From the NCBI GenBank assembly GCA_903898335.1, contig CAIUEV010000109.1, positions 1 through 10,129 of the forward strand: a DNA stretch of 10,129 bases, given 5' to 3'. Position numbers and translations under genes: made by a program. The stretch comes from an uncultured bacterium (GTDB lineage: Bacteria; Patescibacteriota; Minisyncoccia; CAIUEV01). Position 1 is the first letter of the stretch; each line of letters starts with the position of its first letter. Below, piece by piece: positions 1-5,958 of the stretch. The notes beneath the pieces are model-generated. The model saw nothing but the letters and a program-made list of their open reading frames with translations. It ran no database searches and was not told where the DNA came from.

Positions 1-470
1 AGAAAATTTTTAAAATTTTTAAAAATCAAAAACTCTTCAAAATCAAGAGGAAAAATTTCAAAAATAAATTTTCGACCGGACAAACTTTCAGGAAAAAGAT
101 TTTTCAAATAGAAACTGCTTGAGCCCGTCAAGAAGAATTTAATATCATAATGATCGTAGAGATATTTTATCGCCTTAACAGCAAATGGAGCTGCTTGTAT
201 TTCGTCTAAGAAAATATACATTTTTTCCGATTTTTTTAAGCCCAAGGAGACAAAATTATGGATTATATTGTCATAATCCTTCTCTTCGAAAACTTTCTGA
301 TTGATAGGATTTTCCAAATCCAAAAAAATTTTATTACTGCTTTTTATGTCATCTAATAAAATTTGACACAAAGTAGTTTTTCCAACTCGGCGCATACCTG
401 TTATCACAACGATTTCTTTATCCTTCAAACGAGCTTTGATTGAAGCTAATATTTTTCTTTGGTAGAGCAT
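1..470 (-). CDS. AAA-family ATPase, N-terminal part (AAA_14/DUF4143-like), truncated by window edge
   Basis: An open frame on the minus strand starts at ATG 470-468 and runs off the left edge after about 156 codons without a stop. The N-terminal ATPase core is plain: a Walker A motif GMRRVGKTT at residues 25-33, a Walker B motif YIFLDEIQ at 85-92, a sensor-like LTGSSS at 114-119, then SGRK at 131-134 and FPLDFEEFL at 140-148. This order and wording is typical of the AAA_14 ATPases that carry a C-terminal DUF4143 domain, which would lie outside the window. These proteins are widespread in bacteria and archaea, often in multiple copies, and their cellular role is poorly defined. A candidate promoter lies just upstream. 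No Shine-Dalgarno motif precedes the start. The family call is firm for the ATPase part; the presence of DUF4143 is inferred. Confidence 0.85.
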   Translation of the reverse strand, partial: MLYQRKILASIKARLKDKEIVVITGMRRVGKTTLCQILLDDIKSSNKIFLDLENPINQKVFEEKDYDNIIHNFVSLGLKKSEKMYIFLDEIQAAPFAVKAIKYLYDHYDIKFFLTGSSSFYLKNLFPESLSGRKFIFEIFPLDFEEFLIFKNFKNF

Positions 471-510
471 CGGGGTAAAAATTTATTAATTACAAAACTG
501 TCAATTAGTA

Positions 511-538
511 ATTAACATTTTATATACAATTTTGTCAA
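511..538 (-). promoter_or_regulatory. Candidate sigma-70 promoter of the ATPase gene
   Basis: Reading leftward, a perfect -35 box TTGACA (538-533) is followed after 16 bp by GTTAAT (516-511), a 4/6 match to TATAAT. The leader to the ATG at 470 would be about 35-40 bases and is very AT-rich. A second TTGACA at 504-499 has no convincing -10 box. Assigned by eye only. Confidence 0.45.
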
Positions 539-561
539 GCAGAACTTCACAACCCTGCTGA

Positions 562-753
562 TTATCCTAGCCTGGAACTTATTTCGTCCAAAGATTTTTC
601 TTGCATTTTGGCAGCCAAAACTGAGGGTAAAGATATTTCTCCGTTTTCCCCATAGTTATTTCCCACCCAAACGAAGCCGGAAAAATCGGAGGAAGCGTCA
701 ACAAACAAAGGAGAAAAAATAAATAAAATTGCGAGACAGAACGATTTTTTCAT
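562..753 (-). CDS. Small putative exported peptide, 63 residues, unknown
   Basis: This short frame encodes a convincing signal peptide: MKK, a hydrophobic core (residues 4-18) and a possible signal peptidase I site after VDA at about residue 20. The remaining 43 residues are polar, with FVWVGNNYGENGE near the middle and a charged C-terminal end. It has no cysteine after the signal region and no domain that I recognise. It lies alone between the exported Cys-rich protein upstream and the ATPase downstream, with about 90 bases free on each side. No Shine-Dalgarno motif precedes the ATG. It could be a genuine small secreted protein or the N-terminal remnant of a longer exported protein; the signal peptide is the main argument that it is or was coding. 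Confidence 0.45.
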   Translation of the reverse strand: MKKSFCLAILFIFSPLFVDASSDFSGFVWVGNNYGENGEISLPSVLAAKMQEKSLDEISSRLG

Positions 754-829
754 TTTTTTAATCGAGAAGTTTCCCTACTGTCTATTTACTCAAAAATTAA
801 AGTAAACCATAGATAAATCTTTTTTAAAT

Positions 830-858
830 GTAGGGCTTTTTTATCTAAAAAGCCCTAC
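830..858. repeat. 29-bp palindrome overlapping the stop codon of the Cys-rich protein gene
   Basis: Two perfectly complementary 12-base arms (830-841 and 847-858, GTAGGGCTTTTT and its complement) flank a 5-base loop TATCT. The stop codon of the neighbouring minus-strand gene (847-845) begins at the loop end of one arm, so the last residues of the protein are encoded in the palindrome. The T-tract of each arm faces the loop rather than following the stem, so on neither strand is there the usual GC stem followed by a U-run. It may still act as a 3' hairpin that stabilises or ends the transcript, or be a copy of a small dispersed repeat. Confidence 0.8.
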
Positions 859-1438
859 CACAAAATTCAGCGCAAGAAGATCCAGTATTCCAATAATAAC
901 TAGGATGACTAGTAAGAACGATACCATACAAGTGAAATCTATCAACAGTACCTGTAAAGAGACCATTTTGATTATAGCAATCGCAAAAACGGTTTTCCGA
1001 TCTCTCTACCTTTTTTGAATCTTTTAAAGGATACTCCAAAAGCATATCAAAAGAAGAGTTCATTTTATTACAATCCCACCGAGAACACCCTGACCACGCT
1101 GTATTCCAAACCCATTTTCCACCGCTCCCTCCCGGCATAGAGTCTACGCAATCACTCCAATCTTCGCCCGCCTTGGGTGGACAGCAAGATTGAGTGCCGT
1201 CCGGTTTTTTGATGCAGAATTTAGGGGATTCAACGCCGACATCGAAGCTGAAAGGATCTGTAATGACCCGAATCCAATTGTTGATATTGAGCCAACCTTT
1301 CTTTTCTTGCCCATCGGAACTGGTGTTTAGCACAGCCGGAATCTCCTCTCCCTGTTTCGGTTCCGCCCAAGCATGAATTTCAATCGTACTTAGAATAGTC
1401 AAAAGAGCAAGAAATCCGAATATTATCTTTTTTTTCAT
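845..1438 (-). CDS. Exported cysteine-rich protein, 197 residues, unknown
   Basis: I do not recognise a family. The N-terminus is a clear signal peptide (MKKK, hydrophobic residues 5-18, likely cleavage near AWA, about residue 25). The mature part has ten cysteines at 75, 85, 86, 97, 118, 123, 152, 154, 189 and 193, including a CC pair and a CDC, and is rich in tryptophan, glycine and aspartate. An even number of cysteines in an exported protein suggests several disulfides. There is no further membrane segment and no lipobox. The gene follows the membrane-anchored 217-residue protein by 24 bases on the same strand and probably shares its promoter at 2174-2147. Its stop codon lies in a palindrome. 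It may be a surface or secreted structural protein; no function can be assigned from the sequence. Confidence 0.8.
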   Translation of the reverse strand: MKKKIIFGFLALLTILSTIEIHAWAEPKQGEEIPAVLNTSSDGQEKKGWLNINNWIRVITDPFSFDVGVESPKFCIKKPDGTQSCCPPKAGEDWSDCVDSMPGGSGGKWVWNTAWSGCSRWDCNKMNSSFDMLLEYPLKDSKKVERSENRFCDCYNQNGLFTGTVDRFHLYGIVLTSHPSYYWNTGSSCAEFCGRAF

Positions 1439-1462
1439 AATTTTTGAAATTTTATTAAAAAA

Positions 1463-2116
1463 TTACTTTTTAACCGGAGGAGCGATATTCATATCGGAAG
1501 AATACACTGTCAAAACGTTTCCGTTTTCTTTTTTGCTAAAACCAATTTGGCTACCGACTTTTATTTGATTCCAGTCGCCGCTTTTTTCAATAACTTCTGA
1601 CATTGTTGGGTCTTCTCCCGGCTTACCCCAGAACTCTTCCGCCATCTTTTTGATTTCTTCAATCTTTTTCTTGTCTTCTTCCGACAAACTGGGATTATTA
1701 TCCCCCATCATTATCATTTGCTCATACTTTTGGTTTTCTAATCCTAATTTCTCTTGCCATTCCTTACTTTTTTGTTCCATCTTTGCCTGATCGAAGTTAG
1801 GATTTTTTTCAAGTAAAACGACCGAGGCAACATCTTTTTTCGCTATTTCATAGTTCAAGTCATAATTGGCGAATTGTTTTATCTCAATTTCATTTTCCGT
1901 AATTTCCGTCACTGTACCGGTAACCGTTGAGGGTACAGCCTCAATGTCACTAACCAAATTTTTCTCTTGATTAACAATTTTCTGACTATTTTCTATATAC
2001 GCTTGGTTTACTTTTCTCGCCCCCAATCGAAAAAATAAAACCGCTACTAAAAATAAAATAAAAAGTACCAAAAGTACTCCTCCGGTTATAACAAAAATTT
2101 TTTTTGGGTTTTCCAT
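1463..2116 (-). CDS. Membrane-anchored extracytoplasmic protein, 217 residues, unknown
   Basis: A single strong transmembrane segment (about residues 8-29), preceded by a short basic N-terminus, should anchor the protein with its C-terminal part outside the membrane; there is no lipobox. The exterior part has a beta-type stretch at 62-104 (TVTGTVTEITENEIEIK), a long charged helical region at about 108-163 rich in Lys, Glu and Gln, and a second beta-type stretch at about 183-206 (KVGSQIGF). The two beta stretches resemble the small barrel-like 'G-x-V-x-x-I ... VG-x-x-I' repeats found in many unassigned exported bacterial proteins; this is an impression, not a family assignment. There are no cysteines. 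It is the first gene after a near-consensus promoter and is followed by the exported Cys-rich gene, suggesting joint expression. Confidence 0.8.
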   Translation of the reverse strand: MENPKKIFVITGGVLLVLFILFLVAVLFFRLGARKVNQAYIENSQKIVNQEKNLVSDIEAVPSTVTGTVTEITENEIEIKQFANYDLNYEIAKKDVASVVLLEKNPNFDQAKMEQKSKEWQEKLGLENQKYEQMIMMGDNNPSLSEEDKKKIEEIKKMAEEFWGKPGEDPTMSEVIEKSGDWNQIKVGSQIGFSKKENGNVLTVYSSDMNIAPPVKK

Positions 2117-2146
2117 TTTTATTTTTTAAATTAGAAATTTATTTTA

Positions 2147-2174
2147 ATTATACTAACCGCTAAAATATTGTCAA
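2147..2174 (-). promoter_or_regulatory. Near-perfect sigma-70 promoter for the two envelope-protein genes
   Basis: Reading leftward, TTGACA (2174-2169) and TATAAT (2152-2147) are both perfect and are separated by 16 bp. The predicted start of transcription is near 2140, about 24 bases before the ATG at 2116. The promoter begins only 4 bases after the ruvC stop codon, so it separates the downstream genes from the rnc-ruvC unit. It is by far the best match to consensus in the window. Confidence 0.8.
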
Positions 2175-2178
2175 TCAA

Positions 2179-2652
2179 TTAGAATCGCATTCGGCAGCCG
2201 TGGCAAATGGCTATGGCCAGAGCGTCGGCCGCGTCGTCCGGTCGAGGAATAGCGTCGAGTCCCAAAATCCGCTGCACCATCTTTTGAACTTGGGTTTTCG
2301 TTGCTTGACCGTAGCCGGTTACGGAAGATTTGACTTCCAAAGGCGTATAGCCGAAAGTCTTGATTCCAACCTTGGCTAAAGAAAAAACAATAACTCCTCG
2401 CGCCTGAGCCACTTCGATACCGGTCTTTAAGTTTTTCAAAAAAAATAACTTTTCAACCGCCACCTCTGTCGGCTTGTGCTTTTCGATAAGAGTCGACAAA
2501 CTTTTTTCGATTTGCACCAAACGTGCTCCCGGATCATTACCGGCTTTGGTCAGAATACAGCCGTATTCTAAAGGAATAAAATTTCGACCCTCTTTTCTAA
2601 CCACGCCATAACCGGTAGTGGCCGTCCCCGGATCGATTCCTAGAATTATCAT
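2179..2652 (-). CDS. ruvC: Holliday junction resolvase RuvC
   Basis: RuvC is the dimeric, metal-dependent endonuclease that cuts Holliday junctions symmetrically during recombinational repair, working with RuvAB. All four acidic catalytic residues can be placed: D7 in ILGIDPG, E67 in VAVEKLFF, and D140 and D143 in PDDAADALAIA. The conserved basic stretch VKSSVTGYGQATKTQVQKMV (107-126) is also present. At 157 residues it is slightly shorter than E. coli RuvC (173) because the C-terminal tail is missing; the catalytic core is complete. It follows rnc by 17 bases and probably shares its transcript. ruvA and ruvB are not in this window. No Shine-Dalgarno motif is visible before the ATG. Confidence 0.97.
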   Translation of the reverse strand: MIILGIDPGTATTGYGVVRKEGRNFIPLEYGCILTKAGNDPGARLVQIEKSLSTLIEKHKPTEVAVEKLFFLKNLKTGIEVAQARGVIVFSLAKVGIKTFGYTPLEVKSSVTGYGQATKTQVQKMVQRILGLDAIPRPDDAADALAIAICHGCRMRF

Positions 2653-2669
2653 TATAAAAATTTATCTTT

Positions 2670-3395
2670 TTATTTCTGGTTTTTGGATTTCTTTAAAGTA
2701 TCCAAAGCATTCTTGGCCGCTTCTTTCTCCGCTTTCTGTTTACTACTGCCTTTACCGCGCCCAATCAACTCGTCTTCAATCTTAACTCCCACCTCAAACC
2801 ACTTGTTATGATCCGGTCCACCCTCCTGCAAAACGACATAATGCGGCGTGAACTTCCATTCCTGCTGCGCTTTTTCTTGAAGCGCCGTTTTGGCGTCCAC
2901 GAAAAGTTGATTTTCCAAAATATCCGGCAACCGACTAATTATATTTTTTAAAATGAATTCAGTGGTTTTTTCGATCCCCTGATCAAGGTAGATTGCTCCG
3001 ATCACCGCCTCGAAAGCATCCGCCAGAATATTCAGCTTGGAACGTTTATTCCTCTTCTCGCCCTTGCCGACAAAAAGATATTTTTCAATTTCCAGTTTTT
3101 CCGCTACCGGCGCCAGGCTCTCCGCGCTGACCAAAGCGGCTCTCCAATTAGTCAAATCACCTTCTTCGTTTCCGTAATGATGGAATAAATAATCGGTGAC
3201 TATCAGTTCCAAAACTGCATCTCCCAGGAACTCCAATCTTTCATTACTGGAAAGCTTCCAATTTCGATGCTCATTTAAAAAAGATCGATGAATCAACGAG
3301 TTCTCCAAAATTTTAATGTCTTTGAACTTGATGCCGAGCTTTTCAGCTAAGTCCAAGGCGCTTTTTTCCAATAATAAATCTTTTTCCTCCATCAT
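2670..3395 (-). CDS. rnc: Ribonuclease III
   Basis: RNase III cleaves double-stranded RNA, notably rRNA precursors. The catalytic domain carries the signature NERLEFLGD (residues 51-59 from the chosen start) and DAFEAVIGAIYLD (126-138); the metal-binding acids correspond to E55, D59, D126 and E129. A C-terminal double-stranded RNA-binding domain follows (about 167-235, DAKTALQE to KEAAKNAL). From the chosen start the protein has 241 residues, close to the usual 220-250. The frame is open upstream to an ATG at 3479, but that start would overlap the kinase gene by 65 bases and add a non-homologous Lys-rich extension, so I prefer ATG 3395 (or the adjacent ATG at 3392). It lies 19 bases after the thymidylate kinase-like gene and 17 bases before ruvC. 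Confidence 0.95.
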   Translation of the reverse strand: MMEEKDLLLEKSALDLAEKLGIKFKDIKILENSLIHRSFLNEHRNWKLSSNERLEFLGDAVLELIVTDYLFHHYGNEEGDLTNWRAALVSAESLAPVAEKLEIEKYLFVGKGEKRNKRSKLNILADAFEAVIGAIYLDQGIEKTTEFILKNIISRLPDILENQLFVDAKTALQEKAQQEWKFTPHYVVLQEGGPDHNKWFEVGVKIEDELIGRGKGSSKQKAEKEAAKNALDTLKKSKNQK

Positions 3396-3414
3396 TTTTT
3401 TGGGAAAATAAAAA

Positions 3415-4092
3415 TTAGCGAGCTCTTTTTTTCTTTTCTTGTTTTTTAAAACGTAAATATTTTTTCTTAAACAGAGCAATGATCTTTCTCTTGGCTTCAG
3501 AAACGGTTAAAACTGAATTATCCACCACCAGAAGACCCCAGCTTTCCTTTTCTTGATCGAATATGGCATATTTGGAGTTCAAATACTCAATACCCTGCGA
3601 TTCTTCCTGAAGCTCCTTTTTGCGCTCCAAAGATTGCTCCGGTAAAACATGCAAGAAAAAAGGTAAGTTGGGACGCGGAAACATTCGAACTATTTTCTCT
3701 TCCAATTTTAAGCCTTTTTTCTTTCTGAGATAGGCCAGTTGCGCTATCCTATCGTAAATATATCGATCGAAAATAACCACCGAGCATCTTTTTTTAAGCT
3801 TAAAAAGACGCACTTTTAGACTAAAAGCGTAAAGACACAGAAAAAAAAGCCTAACCCAGTAGGCGAAAAAGGAAATTCTCTTTTCTCCCGCCTGACGATT
3901 TCTTTTTTCCGACATATCAGCCACTTTCTTATCTCCCAACAATTTTTTGGCCAGTCTGTTTTCCAAAGAATCGTTAACAAAATGAATTTGAGCATAGGAA
4001 ATGCCCTGGCGCTTAAAAAATCGGCGCAGCAAAACAATCAATTGAGTTTTTCCACTCCCGTCCAAACCGGAGAAAGATATGAGAAAAGGCAT
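3415..4092 (-). CDS. Thymidylate kinase-like P-loop kinase
   Basis: The 225-residue protein begins with the P-loop SGLDGSGKT (8-16) and has the DR-Y motif FDRYIYDR (108-115), both typical of the thymidylate kinase superfamily, plus a basic lid-like segment RKKELQEE (157-164). Unlike ordinary dTMP kinases it has a long hydrophobic/basic stretch at 74-98 (SFFAYWVRLFFLCLYAF onward) and a strongly basic C-terminal tail (208-225). The usual DRYxxSS wording is replaced by DRYIYDR. Related thymidylate kinase-like proteins occur near polysaccharide genes, so the substrate may not be dTMP; I therefore give no symbol. It is the first gene of a probable kinase-rnc-ruvC unit. A GATAAT box at 4120-4115, with no good -35 box, may start the transcript. 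Confidence 0.75.
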   Translation of the reverse strand: MPFLISFSGLDGSGKTQLIVLLRRFFKRQGISYAQIHFVNDSLENRLAKKLLGDKKVADMSEKRNRQAGEKRISFFAYWVRLFFLCLYAFSLKVRLFKLKKRCSVVIFDRYIYDRIAQLAYLRKKKGLKLEEKIVRMFPRPNLPFFLHVLPEQSLERKKELQEESQGIEYLNSKYAIFDQEKESWGLLVVDNSVLTVSEAKRKIIALFKKKYLRFKKQEKKKRAR

Positions 4093-4140
4093 TAAGTTTA
4101 AATTAGGTTTTGAAATTATCGCTTTTTGTTTAGATTAATA

Positions 4141-4169
4141 AAAGGTTTTTGGCAAGAAAAACGACCTTT
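4141..4169 (-). terminator. Candidate terminator at the end of the Fe-S scaffold gene
   Basis: A hairpin can form from arms AAAGG (4141-4145) and CCTTT (4165-4169) plus an inner TTTTT/AAAAA stem (4146-4150 with 4157-4161), loop GGCAAG and a 3-base bulge. It touches the scaffold gene's stop codon. Leftward it is followed by the T-rich TATTAATC; rightward by an even better T-run (4171-4177), so it could work in both directions. The stem is AT-rich and bulged, so support is moderate. Confidence 0.35.
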
Positions 4170-4557
4170 ATTTTTTTGATCGATAATCACGAATCGCCTT
4201 CTTCAGGGCACTGGCCGCCAAATTCGAACAATGAAGTTTCTGAGGAGGAAGACCTCCCAATTCTTGAGCCACATCCAAATCGCTGATTTTTTCAGCTTCT
4301 TCCAGGGTTTTGCCTTTAGCCATTTCCGTCACTATGGAAGAGGTGGCGATAGCCGCTCCGCAACCGAGAGTTTCAAATTTTATCTCCGAGATTATCTCTC
4401 CCTTTACATTTTTTTTATCCACTTTTATGTAGAGATTCATCATATCACCGCAAACCGGATTACCCACTTCACCTTTACCGTCGGCATCCTTAATGTTTCC
4501 CAAATTTCTTGGGTTGATAAAGTGATCCATCACCTTATCGTTATAGACATTAGTCAT
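4168..4557 (-). CDS. NifU/IscU-type iron-sulfur cluster scaffold protein
   Basis: This 129-residue protein is the scaffold on which Fe-S clusters are built before transfer to apoproteins. The three ligand cysteines are present: C36 in NPVCGD, C66 in LGCGAA and C110 in LHCSN, with the conserved D38 and H109. The motif before the last cysteine is LPPQK, compared with LPPVK in E. coli IscU, which is the HscA chaperone-binding motif. Length and content match the stand-alone IscU/NifU N-terminal domain; there is no C-terminal Nfu domain. The N-terminus (YNDKVMDHFINPRNLG) is typical of the IscU branch rather than SufU, and the extra SufU insertion is not evident. No cysteine desulfurase, IscR or chaperone gene lies nearby in the window. 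It is divergent from proS. Confidence 0.93.
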   Translation of the reverse strand: MTNVYNDKVMDHFINPRNLGNIKDADGKGEVGNPVCGDMMNLYIKVDKKNVKGEIISEIKFETLGCGAAIATSSIVTEMAKGKTLEEAEKISDLDVAQELGGLPPQKLHCSNLAASALKKAIRDYRSKK

Positions 4558-4683
4558 AAAAAATTTAATTTACATCAATTAATATTTGTTCTTTATTGAT
4601 ACTCCTCAAATTCCATTTAGGCAAAGTGTTTTGCCCGAATTATTGTTTTCTGTAATCATAAGCTTAAAAATAACCTCAAAAAA
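4558..4683. promoter_or_regulatory. Divergent intergenic region between the Fe-S scaffold gene and proS
   Basis: These 126 bases must hold promoters for both directions. It is AT-rich and contains a short inverted repeat GGCAAA-GTGT-TTTGCC (4620-4635). Rightward, a weak TTGTTT (4643-4648), 16 bp, TAAAAA (4665-4670) is the best pair I find for proS, and it is poor. No riboswitch-like or T-box-like structure is recognisable, and the leader would be too short for one. Confidence 0.5.
4596..4624 (-). promoter_or_regulatory. Candidate promoter for the Fe-S scaffold gene
   Basis: Reading leftward, TTGCCT (4624-4619, 4/6) is followed after 17 bp by TATCAA (4601-4596, 4/6). Transcription would begin near 4589, about 32 bases before the ATG. 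The -35 box overlaps the small inverted repeat at 4620-4635. Confidence 0.3.
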
Positions 4684-5940
4684 ATGAAAAGAAGCAATTA
4701 CTACCTCAAAACCGTCACCACTGCACCAAAAGATGAACAGAGTGTCAATGCAAAACTTTTAGTCCAAGCCGGCTTTGTCAACAAGCTTTCCGCCGGCGTT
4801 TATTCGCTTTTACCTCTAGGTTTTCGTGTTCTTAGGAAGATTGAGGATATTATTCGCGACGAAATGGAGAAAGCGGGCGGTCAGGAACTGTTTTTGCCAT
4901 CAATGCATCCGGCGAAAAACTGGGAAAAAACCGGCCGTTTAGCCACTTACGAAGATATCTACAAGCTGAAGGAAGGCGAAAAAGAATTTGTACTTGGTCC
5001 AACTCACGAAGAGGTGGCTGTCCCTTTGGCCAAAAGCTTTATTCATTCCTATCGTGATCTTCCCTTGGCGCTTTTTCAATTTCAAAATAAATTTCGCAAG
5101 GAGCTGAGGGCGAAATCCGGTTTGATGCGAGGCCGAGAATTCATGATGAAAGATCTCTATTCTTTTCACGCAGACGAAACGGATCTGGATACTTTTTATG
5201 ATAAGATGACGGAAGCCTACCAGAATATATTCAAAAGAGTCGGTTTGAGCGAAAAAACCTTTTTCACTTTCGCCTCAGGAGGAAGCTTCAGTAAATACTC
5301 ACACGAATTTCAAACACTGACCGAAGCTGGTGAAGACCTAATTTATATTTGTGATAAGTGCAAAATCGCCGTCAATAAAGAGATAATTTCCGAGCTGAAA
5401 AATACCTGTCCCCAATGTGGCAATCAAAAATTAAGAGAAGAAAAAGCGGTAGAAGTGGGCAATATTTTTAAACTCAAGACTAAATTTTCCGCTCCTTTCG
5501 ATCTTAGTTTTTCCGACGCCAAAGGAGAAAAGAAAACAATTATTATGGGCTGCTACGGTATCGGATTGCAAAGACTTATCGGGACTATCGCCGAAGTCTG
5601 GAGCGATGAAAAAGGTTTGGTTTGGCCGAAAAATGTCTCTCCCTTTGATGTTTATTTAATAAGCCTTGGTGCCGAAAAAGATCATAAAGTCAAAAAAACC
5701 GCAGACAAACTTTACGAAGAATTAAAAAACGCCGGTGTTGAAGTTCTTTACGATGAAAGAGAGGCCAGCCCCGGAGAAAAATTCAGTGACGCCGATTTGA
5801 TTGGTATACCGTTAAGAGTGGTTGTTTCACCTAAAACCTTAGCTAATTCTTCTGTCGAGATTAAAAAAAGAACCGAAAAAGAAGCCTCTTTGTCCCCGAC
5901 AGAGAAAGCCCTAAAAACCATAATTGCAGAAATAAAGTAG
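4684..5940 (+). CDS. proS: Prolyl-tRNA synthetase, short form lacking the editing insertion
   Basis: ProRS attaches proline to tRNA-Pro. Class II motifs are in order: motif 1 region at about 43-72, the TxE-type loop GPTHEE at 105-110, motif 2 FRKELRAKSGLMRGREFMMKD at 137-157, and motif 3 GCYGIGLQRL at 289-298. The anticodon-binding domain covers about 320-418 (FDVYLISLG to VVVSPKTL). At 418 residues it is much shorter than E. coli ProRS (572) because the INS editing domain between motifs 2 and 3 is absent. In its place is a 23-residue knuckle with C223, C226, C242 and C245 (CDKC and CPQC), which looks like a zinc site. The bacterial-type KYSHEFQ and EVGNIFKL flanks are kept. No Shine-Dalgarno motif precedes the ATG; the leader is A-rich. 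The glycan ligase gene begins 18 bases after its stop. Confidence 0.97.
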   Translation: MKRSNYYLKTVTTAPKDEQSVNAKLLVQAGFVNKLSAGVYSLLPLGFRVLRKIEDIIRDEMEKAGGQELFLPSMHPAKNWEKTGRLATYEDIYKLKEGEKEFVLGPTHEEVAVPLAKSFIHSYRDLPLALFQFQNKFRKELRAKSGLMRGREFMMKDLYSFHADETDLDTFYDKMTEAYQNIFKRVGLSEKTFFTFASGGSFSKYSHEFQTLTEAGEDLIYICDKCKIAVNKEIISELKNTCPQCGNQKLREEKAVEVGNIFKLKTKFSAPFDLSFSDAKGEKKTIIMGCYGIGLQRLIGTIAEVWSDEKGLVWPKNVSPFDVYLISLGAEKDHKVKKTADKLYEELKNAGVEVLYDEREASPGEKFSDADLIGIPLRVVVSPKTLANSSVEIKKRTEKEASLSPTEKALKTIIAEIK

Positions 5941-5958
5941 TTTTTCAGTTCAACCGTT

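Noticed and set aside
1..30. Repeated AAAATTTTT units at the left edge
   Set aside because: They are Lys/Phe/Asn codons in the ATPase reading frame in an AT-rich genome, not a separate repeat element.
538..559. Hairpin AGCAG/CTGCT after the small secreted peptide gene
   Set aside because: Five base pairs, a 12-base loop and no T-run on the relevant strand; not enough for a terminator.
3396..3479. 28-residue N-terminal extension of RNase III from ATG 3479
   Set aside because: It would overlap the kinase gene by 65 bases, is Lys-rich and unlike RNase III N-termini. The start at 3395 gives a normal length and spacing.
4231..4599. Plus-strand frame of 122 codons opposite the Fe-S scaffold gene
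   Set aside because: It is antisense to a gene with all expected catalytic residues, and its translation is of low complexity and rich in Phe and His without a family pattern.
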